A DNA stretch of 33,796 bases from the NCBI GenBank assembly GCA_963575745.1, contig CAUYUJ010009527.1, positions 1 to 33,796 on the forward strand. Reading direction: 5' to 3'. Of this stretch, positions 1-8,703 are shown one piece after another. The DNA is from Prorocentrum cordatum. Lineage: Eukaryota > Sar > Dinophyceae > Prorocentrales > Prorocentraceae. The translations under genes were made by a program, and so were the position numbers. Numbering within the stretch: position 1 is the stretch's first letter; every line of letters begins with the position of its first letter. The notes under the pieces are model-generated. The model searched no databases. It was given only the letters and a program-made list of their open reading frames with translations, and was not told where the DNA came from.

Positions 1-398
1 GCCCCGCGCAGCCTACGATTGGGGGCAGCTCGGGGCGATGGCCACGTCTCTTGCGGTGCTCTTCTATAATCCAACGCATTGCGCCGCGGGCCGCCCGTCG
101 GAAATCTGCGCTGCGGCGCGGAACATTGACGCGGTGGGATTGGCGCGGTGGGATTGGCGGGCGCGGCGCGACGGCGCCCCCCGGGCGGCCCCCTGGAGAT
201 GGGTCACATCGCCAGCGGCGGGGGGGGGGGGGGGCAGGCGCGTGGATGGGCGGGTGGATGGGGGGCGCAGCTTGCAGCAACAAGTCAGTCGGATGCGCGG
301 CTATCTGGAGGGGTGGCGGTGGAAATCTGCACAACTAGTGGACGCGGTGGAACCATCGGAAGAACTACACGGCAGAGGCATTGCAGTGACACATTATA

Positions 399-401
<3 letters not shown>
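1..401. other. GC-rich DNA, no gene recognised
   Basis: All frames carry low-complexity G/R/A-rich translations typical of GC-rich shadow frames. There is a poly-G run near 221-236 and a short tandem copy of GCGGTGGGATTGG-like sequence at about 130-155. The segment leads directly into a poly(A) run, so it could be the body of an old retrocopy, but no protein or RNA family is recognisable. Confidence 0.5.

Positions 402-435
<34 letters not shown>
402..435 (+). repeat. 34-nt poly(A) run preceded by TATATATA
   Basis: An uninterrupted run of 34 A residues follows TTATATATA. In a GC-rich window this is conspicuous. It may be the tail of a retroposed transcript lying in 1-401, or a simple expansion. 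No polyadenylation signal or target-site duplication can be made out around it. Confidence 0.85.
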
Positions 436-436
<1 letters not shown>

Positions 437-559
437 GACGAGTGAAGTACATTTGCGCCGACCATCCACCCCAGCCGCGCACGGCGCGGGAACGCCAGCA
501 GCATCTGCGCATTGTGCCGACTCTTGCGAACTGGATTGACAGCGGGCGTCTAGTACCAC

Positions 560-935
560 AACCCATGCACCGGCAAACATAGGAGGCGACATCAACGATG
601 ACATGGGCCAAACCCCGAAGGGCAAGCTGATCCCGAGTTGGGCCGTTGGCCCAGGGGGCGCGCGCCACTGAGCGCCTCCCGGGAGGCGCCGGCCACAGGC
701 TCCGAGAGCTAGCCGCTGGCCTGCTCGATGTGAGCACATGCGCCTGGCGCCCCACCTTCACGAAGACTCATGCAACGCAGATCGACTACATCCTGATACC
801 TCAGGAGTGGCGCGAACGAACCGCTACGTTGGGGCCGCTCTGCCGCGTGGGACGTCGACTCCAGGTTATACGCAGCGGAGCATTGTGAGACCACATGCCA
901 ACGCGCGCCGCCATTGCCATCGTGAGTTCGTCGAT
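560..935 (+). pseudogene. LINE-A apurinic-type endonuclease remnant
   Basis: The segment starting at 582 reads GGDINDDMG in frame 3, which fits the GDxN motif of endonuclease/exonuclease/phosphatase domains. About 170 bp later, frame 1 (646-888) reads ATQIDYILIP, the usual (S/T)xIDYI motif, then a stop followed by DHMPTRAAI, matching the SDHxP end motif. The domain nicks target DNA for target-primed reverse transcription. The frame change and the stop at about 886-888 show it cannot make a working domain. Confidence 0.6.
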
Positions 936-2029
936 CTACACTAGGGCTACACAACGACCTAGATGATATAAGCATGCGCTGGCGGCGGGGGCGCGCCGAA
1001 GAGGGCAGAACATAATTTGTTCGAGAGGCGCGCGCGGGGGGGGGGGCGGCGAGGGGAAAGAGGAGGAGTTGGGCGAGATCAGGGGCCAGGGCGATAGTGA
1101 CGACACTGCTGGGGCCGCAAATGAGACCGTTAGTAGGCCAGCCGCAAAACATTTCTGCAAGGACACCTGTATGGACACCACCTATCACCGACTCCAGCAG
1201 GACAGGTTGGCCCTCCTCGCCAAGCGCAGAGACCTTCGTGAGCTTCAGGACACGGGCACAGAGCAACATATGCTCAATATGGCTGCGCGGCGGCGGGGCC
1301 CGACAGCGCCCGCGAAGGCGAAACGCGAAACGGCAAAGGGCGCGCGAGGATGGGGGGGGGGGGGGGGCGCGGCGAATGGGGGGCGAGGACAGAGCGGGGG
1401 ATCCTTGGGGGGCTTGGAGACGCAGGGACATAGCAGGGGTGGGTCGGCTCAGTAGAATGTTGGTTGGCACGCAGTTGGGATCGCGACGCCGCAACTACCG
1501 CAGTGCGATCGCGGACATGCCGGCTAGACAGGAGTGGGAGGATGTCTGGGTACTTTCTGGAGGACTGGGCGGAATGGCAGCAGCACCGACACCTCGGGAG
1601 GAGATGCCAAAGGAATGAAAGAACGCCACCCACCCCCTGGATTTGGAATCGCTGATATGAAACACGTGGACGGGGCTGAGGCCGATATGAAACACGTGGA
1701 CCGAACGTTGTATCAGGCGAGCCGTAGTAGGGCGCATCCACTAGGGTTTGCGCCAGCCGAAGCATGGCGCACGCTGCTCTCGAGGCCCTCAGAGGTACAG
1801 GACCGGGCAGGCGCGGGCACAGAGCGACAGAAGACGCCCCCCCCCCCCTTCCCCCGAAATTTTAGGACTCAGTTGGAGCAGGCCTGTCGTCAAATCCGAG
1901 GCATATCAGCGAAGCCACGGCAGTGCGCAATAATGGCAATGTCGGACCAGCAGGCAAGCGAGTCCACCGCATCCTGGGCCCTTTCGGTGCATGCTACTAT
2001 GCCGCCAAACTTGCGCGCGGAGACGCACG

Positions 2030-3340
2030 GTCTTGGCGGGATGGGGATGGCGGGGTTCGCGACAGGACGGAGGAGGGAGGGATCAGCTTTTGCGAGCCAG
2101 GTCACTCGGGAGAGGCTGTCTCGGGAAGGGGTGTCATGCGCGGTCACATTGAAAGACGTGACGAAGGCGCTCGCGAGTGGCAGTTCGCTGAGCATGAGTG
2201 TGGCGACGCACCAGCTGCCGCGGAGGGAGATGCGCGAGGTGGGAGAGCAGCGGCGTCGGCAGAGTGCTTTCACGGCGCTTTGCAGGAATCAGGGGGCGCC
2301 GACGATGATGCGACCAGGCTGCGGGGGACTGATCGGGGGCCCATTCGCGGCGCGCGACTTCGTTGCCCTGTTCCCCTCCCAGTGGAACAGTGGGAACTTG
2401 AGCGCGTCGGAACACTACCTGAAGACAGCTTGCTCATGGCCACTTGCCATTCTTCGAGCAATCGCAGAGTCTAGGCTTGTTCGCGTGCGCGGGCGACTAG
2501 CACAAGCTCTTGGTCAGCACATCGAGTCAACAGGCGGCGGACCTCTCCCAGCAAGCTAAACGAGCCGGCGATGTGCTCGACGAGAAGTTTCCAAGGTTCG
2601 GTCCGGCACTGACGACAAGCATGATAATCTGGTTAAGTTGCAGGGGCGCGGCACGACGGCACAGCGCAGGCAGCTGCGTACGACGCAATGCACACTGCCA
2701 GGGCGCATGGTACAATCGGCGCGGTATTTAGGACCTAACATCAACACGGTACACACGCATGGGGCTGATCTTCCATTGCGCATTAATGCGATGTTTAGGG
2801 CGTACAGGGAGATGGGAGGTCCTGGTACATGGCGGGAATACCATTCAAATGGGGACGGGCAGTGCTCATATGTAAGGCGGTCAACGCGGGACTCAGGTGT
2901 ATAGGGAGTTTTTTACCGGCCAAAGTTGGGCACAGGGCACTGACTATGACGGTGGCAGGACTAGCGCTTAGGGCCACACGTGGTTAAACCACCATTTATC
3001 AGTCCGATGGGAAGGTTCGGAGTTTCACGAGCTACGAGGTGCTCCGACATTGGCGGATCTTACCGATGCAGATGGAGGCAATCGTGCGACGCCTCACTTG
3101 GATCAGAAAAAATATATTTAACCCTCTGCTACAAAAGCAAGCACTCACGGCCCCATTTGAACCACTTGCTGTGGAATCCGAGCCGACAGTGCGTAAAGAC
3201 GGCGCGCTCCACCCACGGTGCAACGCATGGGCACAGAGAATCATTGAGGAGTTTGAGGAGGCCTGTCGCACAGACATGTCCTGCCCATCACTTACTCAAA
3301 TGGCCTTGATATCGTGCCTTGACATCGAGCCTGGTTATTT
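2030..3340 (+). pseudogene. LINE-A reverse transcriptase and post-RT region, frameshifted
   Basis: Frame 1 (about 2050-2390) reads FATGRRREG, then AVTLKDVTKALAS (motif A with its Asp) and RPGCGGLIGGPF (motif B-like). Motif C lies in frame 2 at 2531-2545 as AADL in place of YADD, so a catalytic pair is lost. Frame 1 resumes at 2611 (DDKHDNLVKLQGRG, then RYLGPNI at about 2730). Frame 3 then carries ICKAVNAGLRCIGSFLPAKV (about 2868-2930) and RRLTWIRKNIFNPLLQ (about 3087-3135), with a TAA at 2985-2987 between them. At least three frame changes make it a clear pseudogene. The reading rests on motif order and family pattern. Confidence 0.65.
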
Positions 3341-3588
3341 TTGGGCCCCGAATTTCAGGGGACCTTTGAGTCCCTCGACCCCTAGGAGCTCCGCCAGGCC
3401 TTCAGGGCCCGCGCGACCCCGCCCCCAGGTTCCGCGAAGGAGCCTCGGCAGCAGCAGCAGATATCACAGAGGAGGGGGAGTGCTGTCGGGGATATCCCCA
3501 TGAAGCTGTTAGCGCGCAGCTGCGGGCACCACTACGCCGGCAACCGAGGTACCGGGGCTTGCTTCGTCAAAATGATGCCCCGCTATAG

Positions 3589-3888
3589 ATGATCGTGCTT
3601 GCGCGGAATTGCCGATGGGTTGGCAAGCGGGGCACAGGTGCGCGGTGCGTACTTTTTAGTACGCGTAAGGCGTCGATGTTACACATGCGTAGCATGCGCA
3701 AGCTCAGTAATGTTACGTCGTTGCTTACGCCTGCGGACGAACGCGTAAACTGTCTCACGGTGTTCGGTGAGAGAAGCACGGCGGCCCGACGCTCCATGCG
3801 ATCCCTCTCCAGTGGCAGATGCCCTGCGGACAGAAACCGAACGATGAGGCCGATCGAGCCCTTTACCCTGGAATGCCAACTTTGTTGA
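3589..3888 (+). pseudogene. LINE-A zinc-finger-like C-terminal segment
   Basis: This 99-codon frame ends with NCLTVF, SSGRCPADR and LECQLC. The spacing resembles the Cys/His finger region that follows the RT in dinoflagellate LINE proteins (pattern CxxxF...SGRC.ADR...CxLC). The expected His residues are largely replaced, so it is probably a decayed finger. It follows the post-RT segment by about 250 bp, as expected for one element. Alternative: a chance ORF; the ending motif cluster argues against that. Confidence 0.4.
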
Positions 3889-4003
3889 TACGCGAACACC
3901 GACGAACGGCGGCCCCGCGAGCACCTCCGCAGCCATTTCCCCAGAGCGATTTTGCAGCCAGCTCCTCCGACGGGCCCTCGCGCCCGACCGACCGCGGAGC
4001 CAT

Positions 4004-4720
4004 GTGGACCAGGCTCTGGTGGGCCTTCTCAGCGTGCCAGAGGCAGCGGCGGCGGCGGCGACGGGCGACTTCGCGACGGGGCCCAGTTGGGCGGGCAAGC
4101 GCGCCCTCGCGGCCATGGCGGACGGCCCGGGCAAGGGCGCAGGGCGCGCGTCAAAGGAGCGCGAGACGAAGGGCAAGGGCGGCGGCGCCAAGGACTCCGA
4201 TCTCCTCGAGGAGATCGCCGCGATGACGGCCAAGCACGCGAAGAACGTGGCCAAGGACGTGGAGACCTGATAGCGGCGGTCCACGAGCGCTGGGAGCTCG
4301 ACGCGGATCAGCCCATGGCGACCCTGGCGGTGGACCCAACGAGGGCGCCAAAGCAGCTAAAGAAACGCTTCGCCTCCGACCAGTCGGTCGACCTCGCAGC
4401 GCTGGGCCCTCCGCATTCGGTCGCCATCGCCGCCGTGATCAAGGGCGTCGAGGGCGCGGCGCCGCCCGAGGACAAGACCAACCTGGGCCAGTTTTGGCAG
4501 CAGGTGGCGCGCAAGCCCGACCCAGAGTTGCCGGGGGAATGCGCGAAGCATTGCCGGGCGAACGTGAACAAGCCGCCCAAGCAGAGCAATGATAATGCGC
4601 GGCTGATGTTTTCCTTTGGCTCGCACGCGCCCGGCGCGAAGAGCGCGCGCGAGGTGATGGTGGAGGAGATCAACGCGGATGGGGGGCCAGCGCCGTCTCG
4701 GAGGCGCGCCCCGTGGCCTT
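4004..4720 (+). pseudogene. Probable LINE-A C-terminal tail domain, frameshifted near 4268
   Basis: Frame 2 (4004-4270) encodes a G/K-rich linker, then LLEEIAAMTAKHAKNVAKDV, and stops at TGA 4268-4270. Frame 1 continues without a gap as GDLIAAVHERWELD, KKRFASDQSV, LAALGPPHSVA, AKHCRANV, ARLMFSFG and REVMVEEI. An L..LGPPH block followed by a charged helix and a short beta-rich block is how I remember the tail of many dinoflagellate LINE ORFs. That link is from memory and moderate at best. The frame change at the join is visible directly. It could instead be a fragment of an unrelated dinoflagellate gene. Confidence 0.35.
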
Positions 4721-5317
4721 TTGCAGAGAGGGCTCACGAAGCTCGTATATCCACAGTGTTGAGCGGTGAGTTACCGATACCGATCTTTTTAGAGGTAATC
4801 CCTGACAGTGACGACCAGGTCCCACATCCATCTCATCGGCTTAGGTTGGCCCCTGCAGAGCTTGAGAGAGTTTGTGCCAGTTCGGCATCGCCGGCGCTCC
4901 GCGATAGCACCCGCTTCTCGACGCTGCAGGCCCCAGGACAGGCGGCCCCTCGTGAGCCGAGCCAGCCAGCTGCAGCGTGTCTGACTAATCTCGGCCCCCG
5001 TCTCCTCACTCCCCGACCCGATCCTCCGCCGCGGTCTCCGTCGCGCCGCGACGGCAAATCGAAGGGCGCTGCGACGCAAGAGTCATGGCGCCCGAGTGCT
5101 CGCGAGCGGCTAGCCCGACGGGCGCGGGAGGTGCTTGCGCACAACGCCAGCGCGCCCGTTGGCGCGCGCGCCCCTTCGGCGCGGGCGAGGGGCCCAGCTC
5201 CAGATATATCCCTAAGTCAGGTAGACAGCTGCGTGCTCCAGTTGTTGAGTAGCCACATAAGTCGTGACGACACGTTGGATCCAAGTCAGAGTCAGTCACT
5301 CAGTCAGGTATCCTCTT
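4721..5317. other. No recognised feature between LINE-A and the pyrimidine tract
   Basis: Frame 1 stays open across this stretch (part of a 556-codon frame 3952-5622), but the translation is R/P/A/S-rich and shows no motif. In this GC-rich DNA several frames stay open at once, so openness is weak evidence. Near 5280-5310 a short AGTCAGAGTCAGTC repeat leads into the pyrimidine tract. Confidence 0.5.
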
Positions 5318-5471
5318 CCTTTTCCTCCTCCTCCTCCCCCTTTCCCTTCCTCCCCCTCCTCGCTCCTCCTCATCATCATCCTCTTCCTCCCCCTCCTCCT
5401 CCTCCTCCTCCTCCTCCTCCTCTTCCCCCCCCTCCCACCCTTCTCCTCCTCCTCCTCTTCCCCCCCCTCCT
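5318..5471 (+). repeat. (TCC)n/(CTC)n pyrimidine microsatellite, left part
   Basis: Nearly pure pyrimidine, mainly CTC/TCC units with short CAT and C-run interruptions. It ends exactly where the spliced-leader-like sequence starts. A similar tract resumes at about 7388, so the two may be halves of one tract split by an insertion. Confidence 0.9.
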
Positions 5472-5492
5472 CCGCGGCCATTTTGGCCCATG
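5472..5492 (+). other. Spliced-leader-like relic (17 of 21 matches)
   Basis: The 21 bases here agree with the last 21 of the dinoflagellate spliced leader at 17 positions, including an unbroken GCCATTTTGGC core. They sit directly after the pyrimidine tract and 38 bp before the ATG at 5531. Dinoflagellate mRNAs receive this leader by trans-splicing, and retrocopied genes keep relics of it. Four mismatches suggest an old insertion or a partly chance match. The pyrimidine tract just upstream could also act as a trans-splice polypyrimidine tract, but the leader itself would not normally be genomic at that place. Confidence 0.55.
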
Positions 5493-5530
5493 CTGGCTCG
5501 AACCCCCCTGGCGCGGCGGGAGGTGCGAGC

Positions 5531-7111
5531 ATGGTGGCTGCGGGAGGCGCCCTTGTGGGGGGGGCCTGGGAATCGGCGGCGGCGCGCGAGGGTCGGCGCG
5601 GCTGCGCTCGGGGGGCTGCTGACTGCGCCGTTCGCAACGCAGTGGGCGCAGCCAGGCAGCTGGAGGAGCGGCTCGCTCTCGCCGGGCCCGCACCTGCGAG
5701 CCTGGTGGGCGACGCTGCGTTCGCGGATCGCATTGCAGCGGTGATCCCGGCGCTGCAGCATCTGGCTGCAGCTCGAGCTCCGCCTTGGCCGGATCTCCTC
5801 AGGCGCAACGCGGCGCTTCATGCCCGTGCTCACGCGCTGGAGGGGCGGACCCACGCGGCGTCGTTGTCGGAGCGCCGCGCGGCCGCCAAAGGGCAGCGGC
5901 TGGGCGCGGAGAGAGGCGTGGATCTCTCGAACTTGTCGGTCGATATATGCGTCGCGGAGCACGTGGCGTCCAGGGCCGGAGGGGGCGGGCTGCCGGCCCC
6001 ACAGGGGTCGACGGCTTGGCGGCGGGAGGCCCTGCCCTTTCGCCCCGGCGCTGGGGCCCACTTCACTTTGCGAGTAGGAGCGGGGGCACCTCCAAGTGTT
6101 GCTGGAGGCACCGCGCCTGCCATCGTCTGCACGTTTTGTTCCCGTGCGAGTCGTTCTTCTTCCCGCGGTTCGGTTTCGAGCAGTCGGGCGAGGTCGCAGG
6201 GCGGAGGCCCTCCAGACCCCCTCGGTTCGCTCCCTTACATCATCGAGGTGGTGCTCGGGGAGCAGCCGCCCGACTCGCCGGGGCAGGGGCGGCGGGGCCG
6301 CGAGGCGGATCGGGATCAGAGGACCCCCGACGACGCGTTCGAGACCGTGGGCGACTTCGCTGGCGATTTGGATTCTGGCGCTGCATGCCCCTTTGCCGTT
6401 GCGCAGTCGGGAAGGGCCCTTGAGATGGCCAGGGCCCAGGTGGTGGGAGGAGTGGTCCGCGCGGGTCGTGGAGCCCAGGTGGCGGGAAGAGTGGCCACAA
6501 CCTCATGCCCTGCTGGCTTAGCAGATGGCGTGGAACGCGCGCATTCCCCGACGTCGGGAAGGGCTCAGGTAGCGAGCGGAGCTGCCGAGGCCAGGACCCA
6601 GGTGGTGGAAGGAGGGGTCCCCGCGGGTTGTTGGGCCCAAGTGGTGGGTGGAGCGGCCGCAACTTCACGCCCTGCCGTTGCTGCAGGTGTCGTGAAACGC
6701 GCGCATTCCCCGACGTCGGGAAGGGCCCAGGTTGCGGGGGGAGAGGCCGAGGCCCAAGCGGTGGGAGGAGAGGCCGCGCGCCCTGCCCAGGTGGAGAGGC
6801 AGGCGTGCATACCCCAACCAGATCCTATAATGACAGAGCGGCGACTTGGCCACGCCTTTTTCCTGGAGTGTCGGCTGCAGCCTGTCTGTGGCGGAGGTTG
6901 GGGCCTCCTGCAATGGAGCTACCCCGATGGCGCCGCTGTTGCTGGGGCTGCCTTGCAGGAGAGCTTGGCCCGCGCCGCTCGCCTCTCCATGCGCGGCAGG
7001 CGCTCGACGGCCACGGTGGGTGAAAGGGGCTGCGTCCTCACCTACCCCCACTGCGCTTCCCGTGGTTCTACAGCCGCCACGAGCCGCCCTGCAAGTGCGA
7101 GTCGTACATGA
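5531..7111 (+). CDS. Unrecognised ORF with a 54-codon internal duplication
   Basis: The frame starts at ATG 5531, 38 bp after the spliced-leader-like relic, and runs 526 codons. I do not recognise a family. The N-terminal part is Ala/Arg-rich and probably helical (for example LLRRNAALHARAHALEG). The middle has a tandem duplication of 54 residues. The end (about 6838-7020) has a less biased segment with ECRLQPVCGGGWGLLQW. Near 7045-7063 a different frame (frame 1, to TGA 7276-7278) gives PWFYSRHEPPCKCESYMKKG, which looks more protein-like than the annotated end, so a frameshift may lie at about 7040. It could be a retrocopied gene, a pseudogene, or part of an element. Coding status is uncertain. 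Confidence 0.35.
   Translation: MVAAGGALVGGAWESAAAREGRRGCARGAADCAVRNAVGAARQLEERLALAGPAPASLVGDAAFADRIAAVIPALQHLAAARAPPWPDLLRRNAALHARAHALEGRTHAASLSERRAAAKGQRLGAERGVDLSNLSVDICVAEHVASRAGGGGLPAPQGSTAWRREALPFRPGAGAHFTLRVGAGAPPSVAGGTAPAIVCTFCSRASRSSSRGSVSSSRARSQGGGPPDPLGSLPYIIEVVLGEQPPDSPGQGRRGREADRDQRTPDDAFETVGDFAGDLDSGAACPFAVAQSGRALEMARAQVVGGVVRAGRGAQVAGRVATTSCPAGLADGVERAHSPTSGRAQVASGAAEARTQVVEGGVPAGCWAQVVGGAAATSRPAVAAGVVKRAHSPTSGRAQVAGGEAEAQAVGGEAARPAQVERQACIPQPDPIMTERRLGHAFFLECRLQPVCGGGWGLLQWSYPDGAAVAGAALQESLARAARLSMRGRRSTATVGERGCVLTYPHCASRGSTAATSRPASASRT
6434..6757 (+). repeat. Two tandem 162-bp units (54 codons each)
   Basis: Copy 1 is 6434-6595 and copy 2 is 6596-6757. The shared block CGCGCGCATTCCCCGACGTC recurs exactly 162 bp apart, and both copies encode KRAHSPTSGRAQVA-like or ERAHSPTSGRAQVA-like ends. 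The unit is a multiple of three, so the frame is kept, which mildly supports coding. Confidence 0.8.
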
Positions 7112-7387
7112 AGAAGGGATCCGCGAAGTCCGATGCTGTTCATGTGCCAGCGGATTGTGGACGTCAGCGGGCTTCTGGCGTCCGTCGCGGTCGCCGTCTC
7201 CTCAAGCAGGGGGCCCTGCGGGCACGCGCGACGGAGCAGGGCCAGGGAGGCCGCCGCGGCTCGCGGGCGTCAGCGTGAGTTGGCGCAGCCGCCTCCTTTC
7301 CCCACCCTTTCCTCCTCTTTCGCCTCCCCTTTGTCTCGCCTCGGGCCTCGGTGCGAGCGTGGCGACGGGCGGCCCGCGGAGTATTAA

Positions 7388-7800
7388 AATCCTCTTCATC
7401 CTCCTTCTCCTCCTCCTCCTCCTCCTCCTCTTCCTCCTCCTCCTCCTCCTCCTCCCCCTCCTCCTCCTCCTCCTCCTCTTCCTCCTCCTCCTCCTCCTCC
7501 TCCCCCTCCTCCTCCTTCTCCCCCTCCTCCTCATCCTCTCCCTCATCCTCCTCCTCCTCCTCCTCCCCGCTCCTCCTTCTCGTCGCTCCTCCTGCTCGTC
7601 TTCGTCGCTCCTCCACCTCGTTCCTCCTCCTCCTCGCTCCTCGCTCTTCTTCTCCTCCTCTTCCTCCTCCCCCGCCACCTCCTCGTCCCCCTCCTCCTCC
7701 TCGCCCCTCCTCTTCCTCCTCCTCGCTCCTTCTCCTCTTCCTCCTCCTCCACCTGCTCCCCCTCGTTCCTGTTCCTCCTCGTTCCCCCTTCTCCTCTTCC
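7388..7800 (+). repeat. (TCC)n/(CTC)n pyrimidine microsatellite, right part
   Basis: About 400 bp of CTC/TCC/TTC units with a few CGCTCC interruptions. It begins right after ATTAAAA at about 7384-7388. The repeat produces long Ser- or Leu-rich frames on + and Glu/Arg-rich frames on -, which are not genes. Confidence 0.95.
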
Positions 7801-7853
7801 TCGTCTTCCTCATCATTACCATCATCATCAGCATCATCATCCTCATCATCAGC

Positions 7854-7909
<56 letters not shown>

Positions 7910-7910
7910 A
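7801..7910 (+). repeat. CAT trinucleotide microsatellite, left flank of element 1
   Basis: Starts as CATCATTACCATCATCATCAG and becomes pure (CAT)n from about 7855, ending CATCATA directly against the left end of element 1. It is the first of four CAT blocks that alternate with the three retroelements. Confidence 0.95.
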
Positions 7911-7986
7911 GCCAGATGTTTGTGTCGTCCTGGTCTGAGTTTGATCCGTCCCATGGCCGTTCTTGCTCCGCAACCATTCAAGCGCA
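7911..7986 (+). repeat. Element 1 repeat A1 (left terminus)
   Basis: Begins GCCAGATGTTTGTGTCGTCC and ends ATTCAAGCGCA. It is identical over 76 bp to A2 at 13889-13964, and the sequences diverge immediately after. Confidence 0.97.
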
Positions 7987-8007
7987 AACATAGACAGCGG
8001 CCGCTTC

Positions 8008-8703
8008 ATGCCTCTGTCCGCCGTGGCGTTCGGCCTCGCCCGCGTCGGCTCCTGGATCGTGTCTGACAAGGCCTGGGGTATCGTGGAGAGCACCCTCGGC
8101 AACGCGACCGAGTGTGCGGTCGCGTACGGCTTGGTCGGCTCGCTGAAGTGGGGCGCGGCTCTGCTCTCCGTCGCATCGTTCCTCGTCGGGGTGTTCATTG
8201 GACGCTATGCCGTTCCAAGTTCGTGCAGGACAGCGGTTCGACATCCAGTGGCGCGGTGGCGAGAGCCTGCAAGCTCGCGTCGCCGTCGCGCCGTGCACGC
8301 CGACCGACTATCAGGAAGTGACGAGTCTAGCTCCGAGCGAGAAAGCCGAGGAGGACGGGAGGTTGAGGTATATGGCGACGCCCGACGGAGACGTCTACCC
8401 TCACGAGCTGACGGTCCAGGCGCTGCGCATCATCGTGCCATACGACATGAGGGATCGGAGGCAGCTGCTCAACAGAGAAGGGGCCAACCCGGTGGGCGTC
8501 GGCACGTACGGCAGGGACTGGGTCATGAGCCCCGCGGCCTTCGCGCTGCAGTTGCGGTTCGTCTTGGGGCAATCGCTCGACGAGGTGTTGGAGACGGCGG
8601 TGGTGTCGGCTGGAGCCCCCGAGGAGCCCGAGGCGGAGGCGAGGCCAGCGGCGGCGAGACCGCCTTCAGGATCGGCCTTGGCCTCGGCGGAGATTCCGAG
8701 TGA
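8008..8703 (+). CDS. Element 1 short ORF with a predicted membrane segment, upstream of gag
   Basis: The first ATG after A1 opens a frame whose first 70 residues look real: a hydrophobic/amphipathic N-terminus and one likely membrane helix at residues 47-66 (WGAALLSVASFLVGVFIGRY). The gag ATG (8207) lies just after the membrane segment. Beyond about residue 72 the frame overlaps gag and becomes Arg/Gly-rich, so only the N-terminal 65-75 residues may matter. Element 2 has a protein with the same layout in the same position (14258-14665). That supports a real component, but I do not recognise its family. A membrane anchor or leader role is only a guess. Confidence 0.45.
   Translation: MPLSAVAFGLARVGSWIVSDKAWGIVESTLGNATECAVAYGLVGSLKWGAALLSVASFLVGVFIGRYAVPSSCRTAVRHPVARWREPASSRRRRAVHADRLSGSDESSSERESRGGREVEVYGDARRRRLPSRADGPGAAHHRAIRHEGSEAAAQQRRGQPGGRRHVRQGLGHEPRGLRAAVAVRLGAIARRGVGDGGGVGWSPRGARGGGEASGGETAFRIGLGLGGDSE

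Larger units (their letters stand above)
470..4720 (+). mobile_element. LINE-A: decayed non-LTR retrotransposon
   Basis: Pieces of one LINE ORF2-like protein appear in the expected order but in different frames. They are endonuclease motifs (582-930), reverse transcriptase palm and post-RT region (about 2030-3340), a Cys-rich finger-like segment (3589-3888) and a C-terminal tail domain (about 4190-4710). Frame changes, a TAA at 2985-2987 and lost catalytic residues show it is dead. Boundaries are approximate; no terminal repeat or target duplication was found. The order and spacing match dinoflagellate LINE ORFs as I remember them (established family knowledge); assignment of all pieces to a single copy is inference. 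Confidence 0.65.

Noticed and set aside
1654-1701. 18-bp repeat GATATGAAACACGTGGAC with 30-bp period
   Set aside because: Real but only two copies inside a decayed LINE, so not given its own feature.
3647-3664. Perfect hairpin GCGTACT-TTTT-AGTACGC
   Set aside because: It is a 7-bp stem inside a decayed LINE with no downstream context; may be chance.
3952-5622. 556-codon + strand frame
   Set aside because: Only the 4270-4720 part looks protein-like; the rest is GC-driven openness and runs into the pyrimidine microsatellite.
7164-8198. 344-codon - strand frame over the TCC and CAT tracts
   Set aside because: Glu/Arg/Asp runs come from the microsatellites; its ends are antisense to element 1 and to the unknown ORF.
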